Origin: Paludibacteraceae bacterium
GTDB taxonomy: Bacteria > Bacteroidota > Bacteroidia > Bacteroidales > Paludibacteraceae
DNA: 9,574 nt
Assembly (NCBI GenBank): GCA_017965125.1
Contig: JAGCQO010000028.1
Span: 1 to 9,574, forward strand
Direction: 5' to 3'
Part shown: piece after piece, positions 1 through 5,884 of the stretch
How the letters are laid out: every line of letters begins with the position of its first letter
Numbering within the stretch: position 1 is the stretch's first letter
Made by a program: the position numbers and the translations under genes
The notes under the pieces: generated by a model
Seen by the model: only the letters and a program-made list of their open reading frames with translations
The model's database searches: none
What the model was told of the DNA's origin: nothing

Positions 1-2
1 CA

Positions 3-1496
3 CGCAAGTTCCTCAGCCAATACAATAACTACAACGAGATAATGGCGGAGACCGAGAAAAGGATCGCCGCGCTTGAAAAGGAGTATTCCGATCAGTCCGA
101 GACGATAATAACGGATGCGAAGTACGGATTCATAGACGGAGCGCTGAAAGAGACGCGAACACTGCCCGACGAGAAGAACAAGCGGCAGATTCGCAAGCTC
201 GACGACCTGCTTACGCATAAAATCTGGGGCTTCCCTATTTTCTTCGCTTTTCTGTTCATAATCTTCGAAGCGACGTTCGCCATCGGGCAGTATCCGATGG
301 ACTGGATCGACGCCGGAGTGTCGCTGTTGAGCGACTTCGTCAGCACGCACATGGCCGACGGTCCGCTGAAAGACCTCATCGTGGACGGAGTGATTTGCGG
401 TGTGGGAGGAGTCGTTGTGTTCCTGCCTAACATCCTCATTCTCTTCTTCTTCATCTCGCTCATGGAAGACACGGGCTACATGGCAAGAGCCGCATTCCTC
501 ATGGACAAGATAATGCACAAGATAGGACTGCACGGAAAGTCGTTCATCCCGCTGATAATGGGATACGGATGCAACGTGCCAGCCGTCATGGCGACAAGAA
601 CGCTCGAGAACCGCAGCGACCGCCTGCTCACGATGCTCATCATTCCGTTCATGTCATGCTCGGCGCGTCTGCCGCTCTATCTGCTGCTCATCGCTGCCAT
701 CTTCCCAAGCCACCAGGGCCTCATGCTTTTCGTGGTTTACATCATAGGCATGCTTCTCGCCGTGCTGGTTGCCAAGATCTTCAGCAAGACAATATTCAGA
801 AAGAAGGAAGTGCCATTCGTCATGGAGCTGCCGCCCTACAGAATACCGACAGCCAAAAGCACGCTGATACACATGTGGGAGAAAGGCAAGCAGTATCTGA
901 AGAAGATGGGAACTGTGATTCTGACCGCATCCATAATCATCTGGGCGTTAGGATATTTCCCACGCGAGACGGAATACACCAAGGACTATGACGCAATCAT
1001 CGAGCAGGCGACAGCCAACGGCGACGACGATACCGCCTTGCAAGCCTCTGTTGACAAGGAGGCCGAGCGTCAGGAGGCATCGTACATAGGCAGAATCGGG
1101 CACGCCATCGAGCCTATCATTAAGCCGCTTGGCTTCGACTGGAAAATCGGTGTCAGCCTCTTCTCCGGAATGGCAGCCAAGGAGATTGTCGTCAGCACAA
1201 TGGGCATCCTCTATCAGGCAGACGAGGCGGCCGACGAGAATTCCGTTTCGTTGCAAAAGAAGCTCCAGCAGCAGACCTACGTCCATGGTCCGAAGGCCGG
1301 CCAAAAGGTGTTCACGCCGCTTGTGGCTCTGACGCTGATGATTTTCGTGCTCATATACTTCCCTTGCATCGCCACGATCGTAGCCATCGCCAAGGAGTCT
1401 AAATGGAAATGGGCGATTTTCGTGATGGTTTACACCACTCTTCTGGCTTATTTAGTATCTTTGGCAGTGTTCCAGATCGGAAGCCTTATTATATGA
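3..1496 (+). CDS. feoB: Ferrous iron transporter FeoB, C-terminal membrane part (5' end outside window)
   Basis: FeoB imports Fe2+ across the inner membrane, powered or gated by an N-terminal GTPase domain. That domain lies outside the window: the frame is open from base 3, and the ATG at 42 is an internal methionine, not the start. The 497 visible residues begin with a charged linker, then alternate hydrophobic membrane segments with loops. Both Gate signatures are present: GYGCNVPAVMATRT (about 187-200 from the first visible codon) and the SCSARLP segment about 18 residues later. The conserved FSGMAAKEIVVST element follows near codon 395. These residues around conserved cysteines are thought to form the iron path. 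The protein ends IGSLII and its TGA overlaps the ATG of the next gene, so the two are probably co-transcribed. Whether FeoA is fused or adjacent upstream cannot be seen. Identification is very secure. Confidence 0.97.
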   Translation, partial: RKFLSQYNNYNEIMAETEKRIAALEKEYSDQSETIITDAKYGFIDGALKETRTLPDEKNKRQIRKLDDLLTHKIWGFPIFFAFLFIIFEATFAIGQYPMDWIDAGVSLLSDFVSTHMADGPLKDLIVDGVICGVGGVVVFLPNILILFFFISLMEDTGYMARAAFLMDKIMHKIGLHGKSFIPLIMGYGCNVPAVMATRTLENRSDRLLTMLIIPFMSCSARLPLYLLLIAAIFPSHQGLMLFVVYIIGMLLAVLVAKIFSKTIFRKKEVPFVMELPPYRIPTAKSTLIHMWEKGKQYLKKMGTVILTASIIIWALGYFPRETEYTKDYDAIIEQATANGDDDTALQASVDKEAERQEASYIGRIGHAIEPIIKPLGFDWKIGVSLFSGMAAKEIVVSTMGILYQADEAADENSVSLQKKLQQQTYVHGPKAGQKVFTPLVALTLMIFVLIYFPCIATIVAIAKESKWKWAIFVMVYTTLLAYLVSLAVFQIGSLII

Positions 1497-2104
1497 CGCA
1501 CAACATTTTAAGAAAAAGCATAACCGCCACTTTGTTTTTCGTCGCATTTGCATCTGCATTTGCGGCGAAAACATACATAACGCATGACAAGCTCAGCGCG
1601 CTTTATACAATCGATGGATTCCAGGTCATAAAGACAATGAACCATCAAGACCTCGACATGTATTTAGACAGCGTGAAATACTCCGGTGTCAAAGCCATCG
1701 ACATGTGCGCCCTGCTGAATAACTACGACGAGAATTACTACCACGACAAAGCGCTGCGCAACGGCAACCTCGTCGCGCCACTGACCACCAACGGCAGCAC
1801 CTTCGCCGACGCTGTCCAGTACGACTATTGGGACAACATCATCTATGTCGTGAGAGAATGTTGGAAGAGAGGCATTTATGTGAAAATCACGCCTTTAGGT
1901 CCGGACGTTTACAAGAACGTCCAGCCGAACAAAGGAATGGTCAGAATCTACATCAACCTCCTGTGCCGTCTGCTCAAGAACGAAGTCAACATCGTCTGGC
2001 GAATCGACCATAGCATCATGGGGCCACAAGCCGCAGAACTCGCCGAGGAAATGGTCGGCGCCATAAAAGTGCACAACAAAAAGCAGCTTATAGTTTTCGA
2101 ATAA
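1493..2104 (+). CDS. Small exported protein, DUF4038/GH140-like partial barrel, function unknown
   Basis: This gene encodes 203 residues. I chose the ATG at 1493, not in-frame starts further upstream, because it forms an ATGA overlap with the feoB stop and gives a clean signal peptide: basic LRK, a hydrophobic core to about residue 20, and a likely cut after SAFA near residue 24. The mature part looks like successive beta-alpha units: VIKTMN, then GVKAIDMCALLN, GIYVKITPLG (128-137), NEVNIVWRIDH (163-173) and KKQLIVFE at the end. From memory, this order resembles DUF4038 (GH140-like) TIM barrels, where a helix is followed by GIY...LP.WG and then by NIIW.LGGD. Here the GGD position reads RID, and the chain stops after about five strands of eight. 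It may be a decayed, inactive or minimal relative. No substrate can be named, and its link with iron uptake is only positional. Confidence 0.6.
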   Translation: MTHNILRKSITATLFFVAFASAFAAKTYITHDKLSALYTIDGFQVIKTMNHQDLDMYLDSVKYSGVKAIDMCALLNNYDENYYHDKALRNGNLVAPLTTNGSTFADAVQYDYWDNIIYVVRECWKRGIYVKITPLGPDVYKNVQPNKGMVRIYINLLCRLLKNEVNIVWRIDHSIMGPQAAELAEEMVGAIKVHNKKQLIVFE

Positions 2105-2105
2105 A

Positions 2106-2136
2106 TTTGCCACATCTGCCCTTTTTGATATCTTTG
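2106..2136 (+). promoter_or_regulatory. Bacteroidota-type promoter for queCDE
   Basis: TTTG at 2106-2109 is followed after exactly 19 nt by TATCTTTG at 2129-2136. This matches the known Bacteroidota pattern of TTTG at -33 and TAnnTTTG at -7. It begins two bases after the stop codon of the preceding gene, so queCDE can be transcribed independently of feoB. Transcription should start around 2141-2144, leaving a leader of about 50 nt before the queC ATG. Confidence 0.8.
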
Positions 2137-2140
2137 CATC

Positions 2141-2170
2141 GTCAATTCAAGATTGACACGTGTACTTGAC
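2141..2170 (+). promoter_or_regulatory. Hairpin / possible pseudoknot in the queC leader
   Basis: GTCAAT (2141-2146) and ATTGAC (2152-2157) form a perfect 6-bp stem with the 5-nt loop TCAAG. CTTGA at 2165-2169 is the exact complement of that loop, so a compact H-type pseudoknot could be drawn. GTCAA can also pair with a second TTGAC at 2166-2170, giving mutually exclusive folds. The element sits at the predicted 5' end of the queuosine operon transcript, where preQ1 riboswitches occur in other bacteria. The sequence does not match the preQ1-I consensus I remember, so any ligand is speculation. Confidence 0.35.
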
Positions 2171-2192
2171 AACCACGATAAAAACAAGAATT

Positions 2193-2882
2193 ATGGCAGA
2201 AATATCTACAAAACCGAACAACAAGGCGCTTGTTGTTCTGAGCGGAGGACAAGACTCCACCACATGCCTGTTCTGGGCGAAAAAAGAGTTCAAAGAGGTT
2301 TACGCAATCAGCTTCAATTACGGTCAGAAACACCAGAAAGAGACTTCGATAGCTCAATCGATAGCCGAGAAGGCCGGCGTAAGTTTCAAACTCATGGACA
2401 TCTATTTCATAAGCCAGCTGGCTACGAACTGTTCGCTGACTGACTCCAACATCAAAATGGACCAGGAAAAGCCCGACGGCTCGACGTTCCCGAACACATT
2501 CGTACCCGGACGAAACCTGTTCTTCCTGAGCATCGCCGCTGTTTATGCGCGTTCACTTGGCATCAGAGACATCGTGACTGGAGTGTCGCAAACCGACTTC
2601 AGCGGCTACCCAGACTGCAGAGACTCGTTCATAAAGTCTTTGAACGTGTCACTCAACCTCGCCATGGACGAGCAATTCGTGCTGCACACACCACTCATGT
2701 GGAAGGACAAGGCGGAGACGTGGGAAATGGCTGACAAACTCGGCGTTTTCGACATCGTGAGAAACGAGACCCTGACATGCTACAACGGCGTCATTGGCGA
2801 CGGATGCGGACACTGCCCTTCTTGCACGCTGCGCAGAAAAGGACTCGAGTTGTATCTTGAACATAAAAACCAAAAGCACTGA
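2193..2882 (+). CDS. queC: 7-cyano-7-deazaguanine synthase QueC (preQ0 synthase)
   Basis: QueC converts 7-carboxy-7-deazaguanine to preQ0 using ammonia and ATP, the third dedicated step toward queuosine. The 229-residue protein has the ATP pyrophosphatase P-loop SGGQDS (17-22), the FVPGRN motif (103-108), the conserved GYPDCRDSF stretch (138-146) and a C-terminal zinc site with Cys196, Cys205, Cys208 and Cys211 (CGHCPSC). Length is normal for the family. I chose the ATG at 2193. A GTG at 2160 in the same frame would add 11 residues that do not look like QueC and would run through the leader hairpin region. No Shine-Dalgarno sequence is evident; the leader is A-rich, as usual in this phylum. 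It is the first gene of a queC-queD-queE operon, with queD starting 2 nt after its stop. Confidence 0.96.
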   Translation: MAEISTKPNNKALVVLSGGQDSTTCLFWAKKEFKEVYAISFNYGQKHQKETSIAQSIAEKAGVSFKLMDIYFISQLATNCSLTDSNIKMDQEKPDGSTFPNTFVPGRNLFFLSIAAVYARSLGIRDIVTGVSQTDFSGYPDCRDSFIKSLNVSLNLAMDEQFVLHTPLMWKDKAETWEMADKLGVFDIVRNETLTCYNGVIGDGCGHCPSCTLRRKGLELYLEHKNQKH

Positions 2883-2884
2883 TC

Positions 2885-3223
2885 ATGTTTTACTTAACCA
2901 AGAAAATAGAGATAAGCGCGGCACACGCACTCAAGCTCAACTATGAATCGAAGTGCTGCAACACACACGGACACAACTGGGACATCACCGTTCACCTGAG
3001 AAGCAAGGCGCTCGACGAGAACGGAATGGTCATGGACTTCTCAAAAATAAAGAAACTCATCAAAGAGCCGTTGGACCACAAGGTGCTGAACGACATCTTC
3101 GACTTCAACCCGACAGCTGAGAACATCGCCAAGTGGGTTTGCGACACTCTTGGAGAGAAATGCTATAAAGTTGAGGTGACTGAAAGCCGAGACAACACAG
3201 CAATCTACACTCGCGATGAATAA
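2885..3223 (+). CDS. queD: 6-carboxy-5,6,7,8-tetrahydropterin synthase QueD
   Basis: QueD converts 7,8-dihydroneopterin triphosphate to 6-carboxytetrahydropterin, the first dedicated step of preQ0 synthesis. The protein has 112 residues, a typical length for this member of the pyruvoyl-tetrahydropterin synthase (PTPS) fold. Zinc ligands are His14 (AAHAL), His28 and His30 (HGHNW). The catalytic Cys24 lies four residues before His28, as in the family, and Asp64-His65 (LDHKVLND) plus Glu100 (VTES) complete the active-site and pterin-binding set. It lies 2 nt downstream of queC, and its last 8 bases overlap the start of queE, so translation of the three genes is probably coupled. The CXXXH spacing and operon context favour QueD over eukaryote-type PTPS. 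Confidence 0.95.
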   Translation: MFYLTKKIEISAAHALKLNYESKCCNTHGHNWDITVHLRSKALDENGMVMDFSKIKKLIKEPLDHKVLNDIFDFNPTAENIAKWVCDTLGEKCYKVEVTESRDNTAIYTRDE

Positions 3224-3890
3224 GTACAAGATTGTCGAGATTTTCAATAGCATAGAGGGCGAAGGAAAGAGGAGCGGACAGCTCGCGACATTCATTCGCA
3301 CTGTCGGATGCAACCTCAGATGCACATATTGCGACACCGAGTATGCGCTCTCCGAGAAAGACTGCGAATACACAGAATTAACGGCCGACGAGGTGGTATC
3401 CAAGCTGAATCCGCACTACCGCAAAGTGACACTGACTGGCGGCGAGCCACTCTTCCACCCCAACATCAAGGAGCTAATCAGCAAAATTTGCTCACTGGGC
3501 TACGAGGTCAATGTAGAGACCAACGGCTCAATAAGAGTCGCGCCTTTCCGTGTCGCCGACAACATTTTCTTCACCATCGACTACAAGCTGCCAAGCAGCG
3601 GAATGGAAAGCAGAATGAACAAAGACGCATTTGCGGAACTCAGGAAAGAGGACGTCGTGAAATTCGTCATCGGCACAAAAGAAGACTGCGCCAAGACCAT
3701 CGACATCGTGAGAGAGCTTCAATCACGCTACGACAAAGACATTCCCGAGATTTACCTTTCTGCCGTGAGTGGCAAAATGAGCCATGCCGACATCGTCGAG
3801 TTCATGAAAGAGAACAAGGAACTGAGCGATGCGAAAATCCAGCTCCAAATGCACAAGATAATCTGGCCGGACATCGACAAGGGCGTCTGA
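3216..3890 (+). CDS. queE: 7-carboxy-7-deazaguanine synthase QueE (radical SAM)
   Basis: QueE uses S-adenosylmethionine and a [4Fe-4S] cluster to rearrange 6-carboxytetrahydropterin into 7-carboxy-7-deazaguanine, feeding QueC. In the 224 residues the cluster cysteines are Cys32, Cys36 and Cys39 (GCNLRCTYCD), a canonical CxxxCxxC. The SAM-binding TGGEP motif is at 74-78, and the N-terminal FNSIEGEG substrate-contact segment is at 10-17. The C-terminal QMHKIIWPDIDKGV closely resembles the usual QueE ending. Length is within the family range. The ATG lies inside the last codons of queD (8-nt overlap ATGAATAA), supporting this start. The gene runs convergently toward queF, with only 12 nt between their stop codons. 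Confidence 0.95.
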   Translation: MNKYKIVEIFNSIEGEGKRSGQLATFIRTVGCNLRCTYCDTEYALSEKDCEYTELTADEVVSKLNPHYRKVTLTGGEPLFHPNIKELISKICSLGYEVNVETNGSIRVAPFRVADNIFFTIDYKLPSSGMESRMNKDAFAELRKEDVVKFVIGTKEDCAKTIDIVRELQSRYDKDIPEIYLSAVSGKMSHADIVEFMKENKELSDAKIQLQMHKIIWPDIDKGV

Positions 3891-3902
3891 AAAGGCCCTC
3901 GC

Positions 3903-4364
3903 CTATCTTTCCAAATCGTGCATCTCTAACCTTTTCTCAGCAAGAGCCTCGTACTTTGTGCCCTTGCGTCCGAAGTTAGCGTAAGGATATATCGAAATGC
4001 CGCCTCTTGGCAGGAAATAGCCTGTGACTTCGATATACTTTGGGTCCATGAGCGCAATCAGGTCCTTCATGATTCTGTTCACACAGTCCTCATGAAACGC
4101 GCCATGGTTTCTGTAGCTGAACAAATAGAGCTTCAGGCTCTTGCTCTCGACCATCTTCTCGTCTGGAATGTAAGCAATCCTGATTTCGGCAAAATCCGGC
4201 TGGCCAGTGATAGGACAAAGCGACGTGAACTCCGGGCAATTGAAACGCACCCAGTAGTCAAACTCCTTGTTCTTGTTATCGAAAGTCTCAAGGAGCGCAG
4301 GGTTATACTCTGTCGGATAAACAGTCTCTTTGCTTCCTAACAATGTCAAATTCTTGTCTGCCAT
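3903..4364 (-). CDS. queF: NADPH-dependent 7-cyano-7-deazaguanine reductase QueF
   Basis: QueF reduces the nitrile of preQ0 to the aminomethyl group of preQ1, which TGT then inserts into tRNA. The 153-residue length indicates the single-domain (YkvM-like) form. The nucleophile Cys50 sits in [10 protein letters not shown] with Asp57. The QueF motif [16 protein letters not shown] starts at Glu73, and His91-Glu92 follow. These match Cys55, Asp62, His96 and Glu97 of the Bacillus enzyme with a constant offset of five. It is not in the queCDE operon but convergent with it, and has its own promoter near 4410. The stop is TAG, with no sensible extension past it because the reading would run back into queE. 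Together the four genes cover dihydroneopterin triphosphate to preQ1. Confidence 0.96.
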   Translation of the reverse strand: MADKNLTLLGSKETVYPTEYNPALLETFDNKNKEFDYWVRFNCPEFTSLCPITGQPDFAEIRIAYIPDEKMVESKSLKLYLFSYRNHGAFHEDCVNRIMKDLIALMDPKYIEVTGYFLPRGGISIYPYANFGRKGTKYEALAEKRLEMHDLER

Positions 4365-4409
4365 AATTCGCTATTTATTCATTAGATGCGCTTAACACAA
4401 GCACAAATA

Positions 4410-4440
4410 CAAAGATAGCACAAAACTACAGATAAAAAAA
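4410..4440 (-). promoter_or_regulatory. Probable queF promoter
   Basis: On the minus strand TATCTTTG (4417-4410) is an exact TAnnTTTG -7 element. After 19 nt the -33 position falls on TTTT (4440-4437), a weak version of TTTG that lies inside the T-tract of the rplT terminator. The predicted leader to the queF ATG is about 40 nt. The same TATCTTTG octamer precedes queC and thrS. Confidence 0.6.
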
Positions 4441-4462
4441 AGCCGCATTTTCATGCGGCTTT
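4431..4462 (-). terminator. Intrinsic terminator of the thrS-infC-rpmI-rplT cluster
   Basis: AAAGCCGCAT (4439-4448) and ATGCGGCTTT (4453-4462) form a perfect 10-bp inverted repeat around a 4-nt loop that reads GAAA on the minus strand. On that strand it is followed by a continuous U-tract (complement of 4434-4438). It lies about 20 nt past the rplT stop codon and cleanly separates this cluster from queF, which is transcribed in the same direction. Confidence 0.9.
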
Positions 4463-4483
4463 CCTTCTATGTGGTTTTCTTGA

Positions 4484-4834
4484 TTAAGCTTTCTTTGCTT
4501 TCTCCACGATAGCCTTGAATGCTTCAGGCTGGTTCAAAGCCAAGTCTGCGAGGACCTTGCGGTTCATCTCGATACCTGCTTTGTGAAGTGCGCCCATAAG
4601 CTGAGAATAAGACAGACCCTCGAGACGAGCAGCTGCGTTGATTCTCTGAATCCAAAGAGCACGGAAGTTTCTCTTCTTGTTACGACGGTCGCGGAAAGCG
4701 TAAGTCAGACCCTTCTCCCAAGTGTTCTTGGCAACGGTCCAAACGTTCTTTCTTGCTCCGAAATATCCTCTTGTAAGCTTAAGGATTCTCTTTCTTTTAG
4801 CTCTGGATGCTACATGATTTACTGATCTAGGCAT
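4484..4834 (-). CDS. rplT: 50S ribosomal protein L20 (bL20)
   Basis: This is bL20, a 23S rRNA-binding protein needed early in large-subunit assembly. At 116 residues it has the usual length. The N-terminus [19 protein letters not shown] is the typical basic tail, followed by [37 protein letters not shown] (the long helix) and a C-terminal globular part with the LADLAL and VEKAKKA endings. It is the last gene of the cluster and is followed by a strong terminator. In several bacteria L20 represses its own operon by binding the mRNA; the 93-nt gap to rpmI is where such a site could lie, but none is proven here. Confidence 0.98.
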   Translation of the reverse strand: MPRSVNHVASRAKRKRILKLTRGYFGARKNVWTVAKNTWEKGLTYAFRDRRNKKRNFRALWIQRINAAARLEGLSYSQLMGALHKAGIEMNRKVLADLALNQPEAFKAIVEKAKKA

Positions 4835-4927
4835 AATAAATTGTTTTTGTGAATGTTAGCGCCCTCTCTTCAAGGAACTTCAAGCTAATCACTCGGTTAA
4901 AAATACTAGAAATGAATACTTTAAAAA
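4835..4927 (-). other. rpmI-rplT intercistronic region with weak inverted and direct repeats
   Basis: These 93 nt carry no gene. On the minus strand TTAGC (4888-4884) and GCTAA (4860-4856) could close a hairpin. Its interior contains CTTGAAG twice in direct orientation, separated by TTC. The position fits an L20 autoregulatory site, but the stem is only 5 bp and I cannot demonstrate mimicry of the 23S rRNA site. Confidence 0.3.
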
Positions 4928-5125
4928 TTACTTCAGGCAAAGAAGTTCCTTTACTGCAGAGCTGTTAGCTTTCTCTACGAGAGAGAAGTGAGTTAAGTTA
5001 CGCTTCTGCTTTTTTGTCTTCTTAGTCAGAATGTGACTCTTGAAAGCATGCTTTCTCTTGATTTTTCCTGTTCCGGTAAGAGCGAATCTTTTTTTGGCAC
5101 CGGAATTAGTCTTTAATTTAGGCAT
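4928..5125 (-). CDS. rpmI: 50S ribosomal protein L35 (bL35)
   Basis: bL35 is a small basic large-subunit protein. The 65-residue product begins [14 protein letters not shown], then [20 protein letters not shown], the family signature, and ends with the short helix AVKELL. Length and order are typical. It lies between infC and rplT in the universally common infC-rpmI-rplT order. The gap to infC is 32 nt and no separate promoter was seen, so it is probably co-transcribed with infC. Confidence 0.98.
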   Translation of the reverse strand: MPKLKTNSGAKKRFALTGTGKIKRKHAFKSHILTKKTKKQKRNLTHFSLVEKANSSAVKELLCLK

Positions 5126-5157
5126 TTTACAGTTATAATTTAAAAAAACAATAAATT

Positions 5158-5682
5158 CTACTTTTTAGGAGAGAGCATCACGCTCATCTTCTTACCCTCA
5201 AGCTCTGGCATTGACTCGACCTTTGCCACCTCTTCCAAATCATTGGCAAGACGGAGAAGAAGTATCTCACCTTGCTCCTTGAAGAGGATTGAGCGTCCTT
5301 TGAAGAACACATAAGCGCGAATCTTGCAGCCTTGTCTGATGAATTCCTGCGCGTGCTTCAACTTGAAGTTGTAGTCATGCTCATCAGTCTGAGGTCCGAA
5401 ACGAATTTCTTTGACAACTACTGTTGTCGATTTCTTCTTCATTTCCTTTTCCCTCTTCTTCTGCTGATAAAGGAATTTCTGATAATCCACCACCTTGCAG
5501 ACAGGGGGAGCAGCATTTGGAGAAATCTCCACAAGGTCAAGGCCTTGTCTGTCCGCTATATCAAGAGCCTGAGATATAGGGTAAACACCCTGCTCTACAT
5601 TCTCTCCAACTAATCGAACCTCTTTAGCAACGATATTCTCGTTGATTCTATGCTGGTCTTCCTTAATGACTCTGCCACGCAT
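5158..5682 (-). CDS. infC: Translation initiation factor IF-3
   Basis: IF-3 binds the 30S subunit, keeps subunits apart and checks start-codon pairing. The 174 residues from the first ATG show the N-terminal domain ([16 protein letters not shown], then [20 protein letters not shown]), the lysine-rich linker [10 protein letters not shown] and the C-terminal domain with [29 protein letters not shown] and ending MLSPKK. The stop is TAG. The true start may be further upstream: the frame is open back to an ATA at 5712, which lies 8 nt after a perfect AGGAGG, adding ten residues ([10 protein letters not shown]). By contrast the ATG at 5682 is 38 nt from that site. The coordinates given are the conservative ATG version. 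thrS lies upstream, separated by a hairpin terminator. Confidence 0.95.
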   Translation of the reverse strand: MRGRVIKEDQHRINENIVAKEVRLVGENVEQGVYPISQALDIADRQGLDLVEISPNAAPPVCKVVDYQKFLYQQKKREKEMKKKSTTVVVKEIRFGPQTDEHDYNFKLKHAQEFIRQGCKIRAYVFFKGRSILFKEQGEILLLRLANDLEEVAKVESMPELEGKKMSVMLSPKK

Positions 5683-5709
5683 TGGACGGCGGCTATTATC
5701 CTGGTAAGC

Positions 5710-5726
5710 TATAGTTTTGTCCTCCT
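5710..5726 (-). promoter_or_regulatory. Strong Shine-Dalgarno (AGGAGG) and candidate ATA start of infC
   Basis: On the minus strand AGGAGG occupies 5726-5721, and an in-frame ATA is at 5712-5710 with an ideal 8-nt spacer. No in-frame stop separates it from the annotated ATG. Rare start codons (ATT in E. coli) are the established basis of infC autoregulation, since IF-3 rejects them. This is the only perfect AGGAGG I noticed at a start in this window. Confidence 0.6.
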
Positions 5727-5801
5727 AATTTTTATTATTAAAAAATCGTTGTTTTCCCTCGGCTGACGCTCTGTTTCTCAACATGTAACGGCATCTGCCT
5801 A

Positions 5802-5849
5802 CAAAAAACGCACAAAAATAGAACAAATTTCTATAAGTTGTGCGTTTTT
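5802..5849 (-). terminator. Hairpin terminator or attenuator between thrS and infC
   Basis: AAAAACGCACAA (5804-5815) pairs perfectly over 12 bp with TTGTGCGTTTTT (5838-5849). An upper stem ATAGAA/TTCTAT (5818-5823 with 5829-5834) sits above a small internal loop. On the minus strand the stem ends in a U-run, about 35 nt beyond the thrS stop. It should terminate thrS transcription wholly or partly. I found no clear TAnnTTTG promoter between it and infC, so partial readthrough is plausible. The plus-strand reading also ends in T-rich sequence, but no plus-strand gene uses it. Confidence 0.75.
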
Positions 5850-5884
5850 ATCTGTTTTTATTTCACTAAAGCATTAGAAATATT

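Noticed and set aside
2160..2192. GTG start for queC at 2160
   Set aside because: It would add 11 residues unlike the QueC family and place coding sequence across the structured leader. The ATG at 2193 fits better.
3880..3899. AGGGC/GCCCT inverted repeat between the queE and queF stops as a bidirectional terminator
   Set aside because: The stem is only 5 bp with a 10-nt loop, and there is no T-tract on either side, so it is weak evidence for a terminator.
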